Assembly: GCA_005808665.1 (NCBI GenBank)
Contig: SYLG01000066.1
Location: 1 to 35,258, forward strand
Direction of reading: 5' to 3'
DNA length: 35,258 nucleotides
From: Planctomycetia bacterium
GTDB lineage: Bacteria > Planctomycetota > Planctomycetia > Gemmatales > Gemmataceae
Positions 24,203-33,675 of this stretch are shown here, in pieces. The position numbers and the translations under genes were made by a program. A model generated the notes under the pieces. The model was given only the letters and a program-made list of their open reading frames with translations, was not told where the DNA came from and did no database searches. Every line of letters starts with the position of its first letter. The stretch's first letter is position 1.

Positions 24203-24796
24203 ATGACAGGGAAAAAATTTGCGACCATGGGGGAAATGCTGCGCGCCACGAACCTGGGAGATGAGGGCCTTATTGCCGGTCATGAGAAGCACATGGCCGG
24301 GCGTAGGCTAATCCAGCGCCTTATGGCACAGCGACTCAAAAGGGATGTTTCCCAAAAGGACATGGCATCAAAGATGGGATGCACCCAGAGCCGAGTTTCC
24401 AAATTGGAAATTGGGGCCGACGACGATTTGCACTTGGGTGAAATCCGGCAATATTTGGAGGCCCTTGATCTTGGCATAAGGGTTTCGATTGTCCCAAAAG
24501 AATTCAAGCTGGTAGACCAGATCAAGTACCATGCGATTGCCATTCAATCCCTGCTTGGCCGGGTAGTGGAGTTTGCCAATGGGCCGGATCATGATATTGC
24601 CATGGAAGCTGCCAAGTTCGCCGCCATAGAAGTGCCAATGAACTTGGCAAAAACAATTGTTACCGCCCTTGCGGCAATTCCGGAAGATGTGATTCGCTCG
24701 CTGGGTAACAAGGAGGATGAATGCGCCTTGAATTCTGAAGACATCAAGGAAGTTGGCAAGGATGGGCCCGCTGGTCAAAAACTTCAGTTGGCCTAA
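24203..24796 (+). CDS. XRE-family antitoxin/regulator (HigA-like)
   Basis: A 197-residue protein. A helix-turn-helix of XRE type covers about 45-95: MAQRLKRDVSQKDMASKMGC, then TQSRVSKLEIGADDDL. The C-terminal 95 residues (from QIKYHAIAIQSLLGRVVEF) form a helical extension, longer than the usual HigA of about 100 residues. GGAG at 24191-24194 stands eight bases before the ATG. It follows the RelE/HigB-like toxin and would neutralise it and repress the pair. The extension could be the toxin-binding part or an additional sensor. Confidence 0.78.
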   Translation: MTGKKFATMGEMLRATNLGDEGLIAGHEKHMAGRRLIQRLMAQRLKRDVSQKDMASKMGCTQSRVSKLEIGADDDLHLGEIRQYLEALDLGIRVSIVPKEFKLVDQIKYHAIAIQSLLGRVVEFANGPDHDIAMEAAKFAAIEVPMNLAKTIVTALAAIPEDVIRSLGNKEDECALNSEDIKEVGKDGPAGQKLQLA

Positions 24797-25079
24797 TCGC
24801 CCGCTTCCGGTTTATAAAAAATTCCCACCTTTTGGCAGCCAAGGTGAAACCCGTTTAACCTGGGGCGAGGGGAGCCATGGTCTCCTCATTGCCGACAGGG
24901 TCAAAAAACGACATCTACCACGGTATCCGGGGCCATTACTCTGGCTGGTGCGGCATAAGCGGAGGCGGCCCGGCGTGTCGGCCGTTTCCGGCCGTGATGG
25001 CAATATCCTTTGTGTCAACAGGATGGGTTACCAAACTGGCCAATTTAGCAAAATCCTATTTCGACCTAATGGGAAAATC

Positions 25080-25919
25080 CTAGGCAAGCATTTTGCTCAC
25101 CCGTTCGAAAGCGGTTGTCGCCGCCTCGTTGGGATTATCCGCATAGGGATACAACTCGACGGTGATCCAATCGTCATAACCAATGGCATGGATGGCTTGG
25201 ATCACCGGGCCAAAGTCGATCGCACCATCGCCGGGGACAAGGTGATGATGGATTCGTGTGGCCGAGATGTCTTCCAGATGAAAATGCCTGATCTCTGAGG
25301 CGGCTTTCTGGATCGCCTCGGCCGGATCCTCACTCACACAGTAGCTGTGGCCAATATCAAAGTTGAGTCCCATGGCCGGGGACCGAAGGAGTTTTCTCAA
25401 TTCAAGGTATTGATCGACGGTCTCCAAAAGGAGGCCTGGTTCGGGTTCCACCAACAAGAGGATTCCCTCGCGCTCGGCATGTTCAAGAACCGGGGCAAGT
25501 TCGCGGGCAAAGATTTCAAGACCATCGGAAAACGATTGACCCGGAGCCAGGGGACCTCCCGGTTCGGTCGTGATGCACCTTGCCCCGAGTTCTTTGGCCA
25601 TGGTGATTGCTTTTTTGGTATGTTCCACCCGAATGCGGCGATAGTGGGGATCGGGTTCGATCCAGGAGGGATGCCAATATTTTTGGCGGGGATCATCGAT
25701 GGCGTGCATCATGAAGGCATTGATGTTCGAGATCGCCAGCCGGTTTTCCCGGAGTGCGTTCCGGATCCCCTGTTTCTGGCTGGGCAAAAGATACGCTGGC
25801 CAGGCATGCGGGACATCTGCCATGATTTCCACGCCTGCATAGCCGATTTTGGCGAGGGAGGAGGCAGCTTCAGCAAAAGGATATCTAAGATAGGCATTGG
25901 TGCTGAATGCGAGTTTCAC
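25080..25919 (-). CDS. Sugar-phosphate isomerase/epimerase (xylose isomerase-like TIM barrel)
   Basis: A 279-residue TIM-barrel protein. Its metal-ligand strands are LLLVEPEPG, GLNFDIGHSYC, HFHLEDISATRIHHH and a final WITVELYPY, the pattern of the AP endonuclease 2/xylose isomerase-like superfamily. The GTG start at 25919 overlaps the stop of the inositol-phosphate synthase gene as GTGA, so the two are translationally coupled. That context suggests an inositol- or sugar-related reaction such as inosose or hydroxypyruvate isomerisation, but the exact substrate cannot be told. No export signal, so probably cytoplasmic. Confidence 0.85.
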   Translation of the reverse strand: MKLAFSTNAYLRYPFAEAASSLAKIGYAGVEIMADVPHAWPAYLLPSQKQGIRNALRENRLAISNINAFMMHAIDDPRQKYWHPSWIEPDPHYRRIRVEHTKKAITMAKELGARCITTEPGGPLAPGQSFSDGLEIFARELAPVLEHAEREGILLLVEPEPGLLLETVDQYLELRKLLRSPAMGLNFDIGHSYCVSEDPAEAIQKAASEIRHFHLEDISATRIHHHLVPGDGAIDFGPVIQAIHAIGYDDWITVELYPYADNPNEAATTAFERVSKMLA

Positions 25920-27169
25920 TTGGAGGTTTCCCCCATGGCGGAGCCTTTTTCTGTCCCGGCCGTTCCCAGCCCATGAATGTGTTCTTCAAGCAGGTTCCAT
26001 TGGCGAAAGAAATCGTGCTCGCTGGAGCCCTCCGGGTGTTTGAAGAACGCCGCAAACTGGGACTGAATTCCGGTATGGCCACGCCCCTTGGCGTCGAGAA
26101 TGAGCCGGGCCAGGTCGATGACCAATGGGGCCGCAAGCAAACTGTCACATCCTTGCCAAATGAACTGGAGAATCATCTTGGTGCCAAGGAAGCCTTCAAA
26201 GTGGATGTGGTCCCAGGCGGTTTTCCAATCGTCAAGGCTCTGGATGTATTCGATCGAGACGAGCGTTTGGGGTTTGTACCCGACGATGCCGGAAACGACC
26301 TGCTCTTTGGTGCCGACTTTTGAGGCCTTGTGGCGCGGGTCGTCCAGGACGACTCCGTCCCGGTTGCCAAAGATGTTGTGCCCGACCCAGCTGAGGATTT
26401 TCCAGTTACGGCGGAGGAACATGGGGGCCAGAACCGTCTTCATGAGGGTTTCGCCTGTCTTTCCGTCTTTGCCTGCAATGGGGGTTCCGTTGGCTTTGGC
26501 CAGCCGTTCGAGGACGGGAATGGAGGCACCAAGAGAAGGGGTAAAGTTGACATAGGGGCAGCCCAATTCGATCGCTGCCGTGGCATAAAGTGTGCTTGAG
26601 GGGATCGTTGTGGGCCCCACGGTGGATTTTTCCAGAGCGCGGGCAAACCGGGCGTCCTCCTCATGGTCGGCATCGAGGTGGATGGGGGGCTCGGTGGAGG
26701 CGACATGGATCACCACCACTTCATCCAGATCATGGTTCTTTTTGAACTCTAAAATATCTGCTTTGATAAACTCCACACCTTCGCGGCCGGTGGCGGCACT
26801 ACGGACCGCACCCGATTCCGCCAATCTTTCGATGGCGGGGCCGGAACCAACCACCGTGCCTGGCCGAATGTTTGCACTCCAGGATACGAGAAGGTCATCG
26901 GTTCCCACGAGGACATTACGGGAAAAGACCCCGGCCCGTTCGTGCATTTCCTGGGCGGTTTGACTGAAGCGGGCGGCCCGGATTTCATGCCCACCCACCA
27001 CAAATTGTCCCGGTTCGATCAATCCAAGGGGGGAAAAGAGGTCGAGTTCGGTAACCAGGCTCGTGCCGGAGGTAAGTCCCCTGGACAGCGCAGCCAGCCC
27101 CAAGGTTGCAGTAGTGCCTACGCCCCCGCAAGCCCCGATCATCCACAACCCCGTCTTTTTCTTGCTCAT
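25916..27169 (-). CDS. Inositol-1-phosphate synthase family protein
   Basis: A 417-residue cytoplasmic enzyme that would convert glucose 6-phosphate to inositol 1-phosphate using NAD. The Rossmann motif GACGGVGTTATLGL is at about 12-25. Family blocks follow: VVVIHVASTEPP, VNFTPSLGASIPVL, GKDGKTGETLMKTVLAPMFL with the active-site lysines, GHNIFGNRDG, and DHIHFEGFLG. The length is normal. The start was set at the ATG at 27169 (SKKKTGLWMIG), since an 18-residue upstream extension has no family character. It is coupled to the downstream isomerase gene by a GTGA overlap and divergent from ribBA. In planctomycetes the product may feed inositol phospholipids or compatible solutes; this is inference. 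Confidence 0.93.
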   Translation of the reverse strand: MSKKKTGLWMIGACGGVGTTATLGLAALSRGLTSGTSLVTELDLFSPLGLIEPGQFVVGGHEIRAARFSQTAQEMHERAGVFSRNVLVGTDDLLVSWSANIRPGTVVGSGPAIERLAESGAVRSAATGREGVEFIKADILEFKKNHDLDEVVVIHVASTEPPIHLDADHEEDARFARALEKSTVGPTTIPSSTLYATAAIELGCPYVNFTPSLGASIPVLERLAKANGTPIAGKDGKTGETLMKTVLAPMFLRRNWKILSWVGHNIFGNRDGVVLDDPRHKASKVGTKEQVVSGIVGYKPQTLVSIEYIQSLDDWKTAWDHIHFEGFLGTKMILQFIWQGCDSLLAAPLVIDLARLILDAKGRGHTGIQSQFAAFFKHPEGSSEHDFFRQWNLLEEHIHGLGTAGTEKGSAMGETSK

Positions 27170-27357
27170 TGCTTTCCGCCCGGGAGAGGATCCCATGCCC
27201 CCGGGGAGGTTTCCCCGGTACAAATCGAACTAAAAATGGAAAAACCCACCCAGTATCTTGGGAAAACGGGCCCATTCCGGGCGAGTTGCCCCTAAAATAG
27301 TCTACAGATTTCCGCCAAACCGCCACCAAGGTGGGTGGACCTTTTGGAGCAAGAACC

Positions 27358-28644
27358 TTGAGCGACCCCGGAATAATCGAACCGGCCGATTCCCCAATCC
27401 ATCGGTTTTCCCCGATTGAGGAAGTCCTGGCGGAAATTGCCCTTGGCAAAATGATCATCCTTGTCGACGATCCCAATCGGGAAAATGAGGGGGATATTGT
27501 TGTCCCAGCCGAGTTTGCTACCCCGGAAGCCATCAACTTTCTCATGCGAAACGCCTGCGGGTTGGTTTGCCTATCGATGGAAGATGCCATTTGTGACCGT
27601 TTGGGTCTTGACCCGGTTAGCAACAATCAACAGGGGGGAATCAACACCCCGTTCACCCCTTGCATTGATGCCCGAACTGGCATCACCACAGGGGTTAGCG
27701 CCTACGATCGTGCCCGGACCGTGGCAGTAGCCATTGATGATCGGTCCACTCCCCAGGACATCATTCGTGGCAAAGGGCATATTCCCGGTCTTCGGGCGAG
27801 AGAGGGAGGCGTCTTGGTTCGGGCCGGACATACCGAAGGCTCGGTGGATCTCGCCCGCTTGGCGGGCTTGAAAGGCGCTGCTGTCATTTGCGAAATCTGC
27901 AACCCGGATGGTACGATGGCCCGGGTTCCCCAGCTGTTTGACTTTGCCCGGAAGCACAACCTCAAAATTTGTACCATTGAGGACCTGATCAAGTTTCGCC
28001 GGGATCGGGAACGACTCATTACCCGCGAGATCCAGTTGCAACTGCCAACCCGGTTTGGCGTATTTGACCTATTTGCGTACACATCGCTTGTGGATACCGA
28101 GCCCCATTTGGCCCTCTGCATGGGGAATATCGGAACTGTGAAAAACGGGACCGTTGTTTCCCAAACCGATCCGGTATTGGTGCGCATTCATAGCCAATGC
28201 CTGACCGGCGACATCTTCGAAAGCCTGATGTGCGATTGTGGGCCCCAGCTGCACCATGCCCTTTCCCAGATAGCCCAAGCAGGAAAAGGTTGCCTCGTCT
28301 ATATGCGTCAGGAAGGGCGGGGCATTGGTCTCCTTTCGAAGCTCAAAGCCTACAAACTGCAGCAGGAACAGGGACTGGACACCGTGGAGGCCAATCTTGC
28401 CTTGGGATTTGGGCCCGACTTGAGGCACTATGGCATTGGTGCCCAGATCCTCCGCGATTTGGGGATCAACCAGATTCGGCTGCTCACGAACAACCCCAAA
28501 AAGGTGGTGGGGCTGGATGGCTATGGGCTCAAGATCACGGAAAGGGTACCCATTCAGATGCCCGCCAACGAGCTCAATGAAGGCTATTTGGACACCAAAA
28601 GGATCAAATTAGGTCACCTGTTAGGTCAGGGAATTCGCGAGTAA
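27358..28644 (+). CDS. ribBA: Bifunctional 3,4-dihydroxy-2-butanone-4-phosphate synthase/GTP cyclohydrolase II
   Basis: A 428-residue bifunctional enzyme supplying both precursors of riboflavin. The RibB half (about 20-225) has DDPNRENEGDIVVPAEF and RAGHTEGSVDLARLAG. The RibA half (about 230-428) has RIHSQCLTGDIFESLMCDCG with the three zinc cysteines, RQEGRGIGLLSKLKAY and LLTNNPKK. Both active sites look complete. The start is uncertain: a TTG at 27358 has GGAG eight bases before it and is preferred; a GTG at 27331 has no ribosome site. No FMN riboswitch was recognised in the 180-base leader region. Confidence 0.95.
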   Translation: MSDPGIIEPADSPIHRFSPIEEVLAEIALGKMIILVDDPNRENEGDIVVPAEFATPEAINFLMRNACGLVCLSMEDAICDRLGLDPVSNNQQGGINTPFTPCIDARTGITTGVSAYDRARTVAVAIDDRSTPQDIIRGKGHIPGLRAREGGVLVRAGHTEGSVDLARLAGLKGAAVICEICNPDGTMARVPQLFDFARKHNLKICTIEDLIKFRRDRERLITREIQLQLPTRFGVFDLFAYTSLVDTEPHLALCMGNIGTVKNGTVVSQTDPVLVRIHSQCLTGDIFESLMCDCGPQLHHALSQIAQAGKGCLVYMRQEGRGIGLLSKLKAYKLQQEQGLDTVEANLALGFGPDLRHYGIGAQILRDLGINQIRLLTNNPKKVVGLDGYGLKITERVPIQMPANELNEGYLDTKRIKLGHLLGQGIRE

Positions 28645-28731
28645 GGAGCGAGCTCCCCATCCCTCAGGTAGGTGCGAGGACCTCTTGGTGACACAAATAA
28701 GACGGACAACCGTATTCGCAACCGCCGGTGA

Positions 28732-28762
28732 TCAGGTCATTCAAAACATCGGAATGACCTGA
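28732..28762 (+). terminator. Hairpin downstream of ribBA
   Basis: TCAGGTCATTC and GAATGACCTGA form a perfect 11-base-pair stem around a nine-base loop, 87 bases after the ribBA stop. Only a weak T-run follows, so termination is possible but unproven. Confidence 0.4.
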
Positions 28763-29109
28763 CTTTGCAAAAGTCCGGCTAATTCTGAATTGTGGTAAAT
28801 TGCGGAAGGAAGCCGTGAGGAGACAGCTGGTAGGCCTCATTGGATCTCAAAAGCCTCTCCATGCCCTATAGGATCAAATTGAGAATCATCTCACGATCTG
28901 TGCTTGGGCTGTGCCCAATATTCATTCCCATGGGGGGGAGTCATAAGAGGGGAATTCGGTAGGGTTAGACACAAACATTTCGTGTTTTCCGGGGTTATCC
29001 CCGGATACAGGGCCCTATTAAATAATCATGGTTTCAAACAAAGCGGATGCCTAAAGTCAACCCGTGGGTTCCGTAGTGTTTCGCCTGGTTTTTCCCTCAT
29101 TCGATTTGC

Positions 29110-29138
29110 CTGAAACAGGGCTTGAATTACCGTATAAT
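29110..29138 (+). promoter_or_regulatory. Possible promoter of the DUF1549/DUF1501 operon
   Basis: A perfect TATAAT at 29133-29138 stands 17 bases after ctgaaa (29110-29115), a weak -35. The DUF1549 gene starts about 85 bases downstream. Confidence 0.35.
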
Positions 29139-29223
29139 TGCCTACTCAGGGTGGTCATCGAATGGTACAATTACCCTGTGTCTACCTGCCTTTACGATTT
29201 AGCTCCCTCACCCAGTAAACTGC

Positions 29224-32139
29224 ATGATTTACAATCAAAACATCCCATGCTTTGATGTCCTTGCCAACCCAAATCCAATCAATGGTATTCCTGGTGATGG
29301 CCTGGATCGGACTCGCCCACCATGGCGGCAACATTTCCAAGGCCTGACAATCACTTTCCTTTGGGTTTTTGTTTTATCTTGTTTTTGTGGCAAGGACTTA
29401 GCTCGTGGTAATGACTCGGATGATTTTTTTGAACGCCAGGTCCGCCCCCTGTTGACCGCCCAATGTGCCCAATGCCATGGAGAGGAAGATCCCGAAGGGG
29501 GGCTCCGCCTGACAACCTTGGCCAATGTCCTGAAAGGCGGCAAATCAGGACCCGCAGCGATTGCAAAAAACCCATCGGGAAGTTTGCTGATTCGGGCCCT
29601 TGAACAAACCGGCAAATTGAAAATGCCGCCGGATGAGAAACTCGGTCTTGCCGAAATTGAGGTGATGAAAAAATGGGTCGCATTGGGAATGCCTTGGCCC
29701 ATCAACAAAATGGAAACCGGAGGGCTTCGAAGAAAAGCCGGGGATCCGTTTGCCATCACCGACAAAGACCGGTTGCATTGGTCCTTTCGTCCGGTTGCCT
29801 CTACCCCAGTACCCAAGGTGAATTTGAAGAATTGGCCCCAAAATGGCCTGGATGCCCATGCGCTTTTTCAACTTGAATCGAAAGGACTTCCTCCTCACGA
29901 AAAAGCAGATAGACCCACGCTTCTCAGGCGAGTCTATTTCGACCTCATCGGTCTGCCTCCCACCTGGGCCGAGGTGAGCGATTTTGTCAAAGATCCCGCA
30001 CCAACATCCGTCGCCTTCCAAGCCGTCCTGGATCGCTTGTTGGCCTCACCCCGTTATGGGGAACGATGGGGGAGACACTGGCTCGATGTTGCACGGTTCG
30101 CCGACACCAAGGATGGTGTGCTCATGTTTGGCGATGAACGGGTGCGGCCTTTTGCCTATACCTACCGCGACTATGTAATCCGTGCTTTTAACGAGGATAT
30201 GCGATTCGATCAATTTGTGCAGGACCAGATTGCTGCCGATTTGATCGAACCCAAGGTGGAGCCCTGGCGGTTGGCGGCGATGGGGTTTCTTACTCTTGGC
30301 CGGATGTTTGATAACAACATTCACGATATCATTGACGATCAGATTGACACGGTTTCCCGGGGTTTCCTTGGCCTGACCGTTGCCTGTGCAAGGTGTCATG
30401 ATCACAAATACGATCCCATTTCCACCGCCGATTATTATTCCCTCTACGGGATTTTTGCCAGCAGCGAAGAACGGATTGACTTGCCTCCTACCGGAGTGAA
30501 ACAGGCCCCTGAATCCGCAGAGTTTGAAAAGCAATATGGTGCCAAACGGGAAGAGGCCATGCGCTTCCAACAGGAACAGTTCAAAGCCCTTACCGAAGTT
30601 TCAAGGCAACGCATCGGCGATTACCTTGTCCATGTAGCCACCACAAAACCCGATCCTCTCGAAACGGCGATCTTTTTTCTCTCTCTTTCCCCGGACCAAC
30701 TGAGACCGCCCACCATCGCCCGCTGGCGGCGTTATCTGGATCAACCCGGAATGGACCAAAATCCCGTATTTGGGCCTTGGCATCAATTGCTCAAGGGCGA
30801 TGGATCGTTAGCGGATCTGGACCCCCGGCGGGTGGCAGAGGCCAGGAAACTATGGGAAAAAACACCAGTAGGAACCGGAACGGGACAAATCAATCCGGTG
30901 GTGCGGTCCGCTTTGGCCAAGGCCACCCTGAAAAGTCGTCAGGATGTGGCCCAGGTGTATGGCAGGTTGTTCAAGGAGGCTTACGAGCAATCCAAAAAAA
31001 CTCCGCCAAGCCAAGGGACCAAAGCGGAAACAAAGGCATGGGGGCAATTGCTGGAAATTGTGATCTCCCCAAACAGTCCGCCTTATTTCCCCAAGGGCCA
31101 GGTAAGGCGGTATATGTCCCGGGAGCAAACGGATCAATATGGTGGAAAGCTCAAAGACCTGGATGTCATGGCGGTCAAGTCGCCCCATGCAAGGCCCCGG
31201 GCCATGGTACTCAATGATTCTGAAACCCCCTATGATCCACACATCTTTGTCCGGGGAAACCCAACCCAACCGGGCCGCAAGGTTCCTCGCCAATTCCTCG
31301 AACTTTTTGGCGACTCCAACCGAAAACCCTTCGGTCCGGGAAGTGGCAGGTTGGATTTGGCACGGGCCATCACCGACCCGAAAAATCCATTAACCGCAAG
31401 GGTTCTGGTCAATCGTGTCTGGATGCACCACTTCGGGGAACCGCTGGTTTCCTCCCCGAGCGACTTCGGCAACCGCAGCACCGCCCCCCAGCAGGGTGAC
31501 CTCCTTGACTATTTAACGATCCAATTTGTCCAGGGGGGTTGGTCCATCAAAAACCTTCATCGCCTGATTCTCCAATCGGCAACCTGGCAGCAAGCTTCCT
31601 CCCACCCCGATGGCATGCCTAACGACTTGAACCTGGCTCCACGACGACAAAGGCTCAGTTTCGAAACCATGCGCGATTCCCTTTTGTTGGTTTCGGGGCG
31701 ATTGGAATACAAAAACGCCGGGCGACCGGTCGACCTTGGCGATCCCAAAAGTCGATGCCAAACCATCTTTGGCCTGGTAGATCGCCAAAGTCTGCCGGGA
31801 ATGTTTCGCGCTTTTGACTTTGCATCACCCGATCAATCTGTAGAGCGCCGTTCCCGCACGATGGTTCCCCAACAAACCCTGTTTGCCCTGAATTCCCCGT
31901 TTGTCATGGAGCAAACCAAAGCCTTGATGTTGCGTTTGGATTTAACCTCGTTAGCCAATCCTTCCGACCGGATGAACCAGCTCTACCGAATCATTCTCTC
32001 CCGGATGCCGACCATCCAGGAGTCCCAATGGTGCCTGGAATTCGTTGGGCTTAAACCCGATTCCGGATCTGTGCTGACCCGATGGGAGCAACTCGCCCAG
32101 GTACTGCTTTGTTCCAATGAATTCATGTATGTGGATTAA
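29224..32139 (+). CDS. PSCyt1/DUF1549/DUF1553 cytochrome-like protein
   Basis: A 971-residue exported protein. After a hydrophobic signal (LTITFLWVFVLSCF, about 41-55) comes a PSCyt1 domain with the haem c motif CAQCH (C81, C84, H85). DUF1549 follows with RVYFDLIGLPPTWAEV, SPRYGERWGRHWLDVARFAD and a second CxxCH at CARCHDHKYDP. DUF1553 forms the C-terminal part (LTARVLVNRVWMHHFGEPLV, and MVPQQTLFALNSPF). This is the typical planctomycete architecture and size. Its function is not known; a role in sulfatase-rich polysaccharide use is often suggested. It precedes a DUF1501 gene by 11 bases. About 40 residues before the signal are unusual, so the true start may lie further downstream; the ATG at 29224 has no clear ribosome site. 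Confidence 0.92.
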   Translation: MIYNQNIPCFDVLANPNPINGIPGDGLDRTRPPWRQHFQGLTITFLWVFVLSCFCGKDLARGNDSDDFFERQVRPLLTAQCAQCHGEEDPEGGLRLTTLANVLKGGKSGPAAIAKNPSGSLLIRALEQTGKLKMPPDEKLGLAEIEVMKKWVALGMPWPINKMETGGLRRKAGDPFAITDKDRLHWSFRPVASTPVPKVNLKNWPQNGLDAHALFQLESKGLPPHEKADRPTLLRRVYFDLIGLPPTWAEVSDFVKDPAPTSVAFQAVLDRLLASPRYGERWGRHWLDVARFADTKDGVLMFGDERVRPFAYTYRDYVIRAFNEDMRFDQFVQDQIAADLIEPKVEPWRLAAMGFLTLGRMFDNNIHDIIDDQIDTVSRGFLGLTVACARCHDHKYDPISTADYYSLYGIFASSEERIDLPPTGVKQAPESAEFEKQYGAKREEAMRFQQEQFKALTEVSRQRIGDYLVHVATTKPDPLETAIFFLSLSPDQLRPPTIARWRRYLDQPGMDQNPVFGPWHQLLKGDGSLADLDPRRVAEARKLWEKTPVGTGTGQINPVVRSALAKATLKSRQDVAQVYGRLFKEAYEQSKKTPPSQGTKAETKAWGQLLEIVISPNSPPYFPKGQVRRYMSREQTDQYGGKLKDLDVMAVKSPHARPRAMVLNDSETPYDPHIFVRGNPTQPGRKVPRQFLELFGDSNRKPFGPGSGRLDLARAITDPKNPLTARVLVNRVWMHHFGEPLVSSPSDFGNRSTAPQQGDLLDYLTIQFVQGGWSIKNLHRLILQSATWQQASSHPDGMPNDLNLAPRRQRLSFETMRDSLLLVSGRLEYKNAGRPVDLGDPKSRCQTIFGLVDRQSLPGMFRAFDFASPDQSVERRSRTMVPQQTLFALNSPFVMEQTKALMLRLDLTSLANPSDRMNQLYRIILSRMPTIQESQWCLEFVGLKPDSGSVLTRWEQLAQVLLCSNEFMYVD

Positions 32140-32150
32140 GGAGATATTTT

Positions 32151-33632
32151 ATGGACTTTTTCCCATCCACAAAGAGCCCTTTAGCCGGACAGCATGGGGC
32201 TTCCCTAAGGTTGTTGGAAAAAAACCTCTCTTCCCGGCGCAAAATGTTGGCCCAAATGGGAACGGGTTTGGGAATGCTCGGAATGGCTGGGTTACTGAGT
32301 GATGAGGGGAGGCTTTGGGCCGGTCCCCAGGAATCGTCCCCCCTTGCGCCAAGGCAGCCTCAATTTCCCGCCAAAGCCAAACATGTCGTCCATATTTACC
32401 TGAATGGCGGCCCCTCCCAGGTCGATACCTTTGATCCCAAACCAATGCTGGCAAAATATGATGGGAAACCCCTTCCAAGTGATTCCAAACTGACCACCGA
32501 ACGACACACCGGGGCAGCCATGGGCTCGCCGTTCAGGTTTCATAAATATGGCAAATGCGGGATTGAAATAAGCGAGATTTTTGCCAAAACCGCCCAGCAT
32601 ATTGATGATATTTGTTTCATCCGGTCCATGCACGCCAACACTCCCAACCATGAACAGTCGATGCGCCTGATGAACTGTGGCGATGAGCGGCTTTCCCGCC
32701 CCAGTCTGGGTTCCTGGGTGAACTATGGCCTTGGGTCCGAAAATGCCAACCTTCCCGGTTACATTGCCATGTGCCCGGGGTTTCCTGTGGCCGATGTTTC
32801 CAATTGGCGATCCGCTTTTTTGCCTGGAATCTTTCAGGGGACCCACATTGATACAAGGAAAACCAGGGTCGAGGAACTGATCGAAAATGTGAAAAACCAG
32901 AGCGTCACCAGGAAGGATCAGCGACTTCAACTGGACCTTTTGCAACGATTTAACCGGCAGCACCAAATCACCCGTTCCCAGGAACCCGAATTGGAGGCAA
33001 GGATTCAAGCCTTTGAACTGGCTTACCGGATGCAAATGGAGGCGACAGATGCCTTTGACCTTTCCCGGGAACCCAAACACATTCTGGATGCCTATGGCAG
33101 CGACAGTAATGTTCAAAGCCGCCAATTGCTCCTGGCAAGGCGCCTGATTGAAAGGGGCGTTCGATTCGTCCAGCTTTATTTCGGCGATGTCCAACCTTGG
33201 GACTCCCACACCGACCTTGCCAACTCCCACCGCAATATGGCAAAGGATTTGGATGGCCCCATCGCGGCATTCCTGACCGACCTGAAACAGCGGGGATTGT
33301 TCGAGGAAACACTTGTTATCTGTGGGGGTGAGTTTGGCCGAACCCCTGCGGTGGAGTTGGTCAACGGAAAACCGGGCGGGGGGCGGGATCACAACCATTG
33401 GGGTTTCACGGTTTGGCTGGCGGGGGGCGGGGTCAAGGGAGGCATGACCTACGGAGCAACCGATGATTTTGGCTTCCGGGCGGTTGAAAACCCCGTTCAT
33501 GTCCACGATCTCCATGCCACCATTCTTCATTTATTGGGATTCGACCATACCCGGTTGACCTATCGCCATGCAGGGAGGGACTTTCGCCTGACCGATGTCC
33601 GTGGCAAGGTGGTTAGGGCAATCCTCGGTTAG
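32151..33632 (+). CDS. DUF1501 domain protein
   Basis: A 493-residue protein. The N-terminus has a twin-arginine-like SSRRKMLAQMGTGLGMLGMA segment, so export by Tat is likely. The DUF1501 domain follows: VVHIYLNGGPSQVDTFDPKP, FIRSMHANTPNHEQSM, GEFGRTPAVE, and GRDHNHWGFTVWLAGGGVKG. It resembles alkaline-phosphatase/sulfatase-fold enzymes and is nearly always paired with DUF1549/DUF1553 genes in planctomycetes. AAGGAG stands eight bases before the ATG, which is 11 bases after the previous stop. The reaction is unknown. Confidence 0.93.
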   Translation: MDFFPSTKSPLAGQHGASLRLLEKNLSSRRKMLAQMGTGLGMLGMAGLLSDEGRLWAGPQESSPLAPRQPQFPAKAKHVVHIYLNGGPSQVDTFDPKPMLAKYDGKPLPSDSKLTTERHTGAAMGSPFRFHKYGKCGIEISEIFAKTAQHIDDICFIRSMHANTPNHEQSMRLMNCGDERLSRPSLGSWVNYGLGSENANLPGYIAMCPGFPVADVSNWRSAFLPGIFQGTHIDTRKTRVEELIENVKNQSVTRKDQRLQLDLLQRFNRQHQITRSQEPELEARIQAFELAYRMQMEATDAFDLSREPKHILDAYGSDSNVQSRQLLLARRLIERGVRFVQLYFGDVQPWDSHTDLANSHRNMAKDLDGPIAAFLTDLKQRGLFEETLVICGGEFGRTPAVELVNGKPGGGRDHNHWGFTVWLAGGGVKGGMTYGATDDFGFRAVENPVHVHDLHATILHLLGFDHTRLTYRHAGRDFRLTDVRGKVVRAILG

Positions 33633-33675
33633 CCATTCCGGTCAATAGGGATAATTCAGACCTCTGGAATAGATC

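Larger units (their letters stand above)
28645..29223. other. Intergenic region with no supported gene
   Basis: About 580 bases between ribBA and the DUF1549 gene. It contains the hairpin at 28732-28762 and a TATAAT at 29133-29138, about 85 bases before the next start. Short open frames here have no ribosome site or recognisable protein. Confidence 0.6.

Noticed and set aside
27170-27357. Possible FMN riboswitch upstream of ribBA
   Set aside because: The leader lacks the conserved RFN-element blocks that I would expect to see.
28904-29113. A 69-codon plus-strand frame between ribBA and the DUF1549 gene
   Set aside because: No ribosome site or protein character; it lies in an otherwise empty intergenic region.
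32292-33530. A 412-codon minus-strand open frame
   Set aside because: It is antisense to the DUF1501 gene, which has clear motifs.
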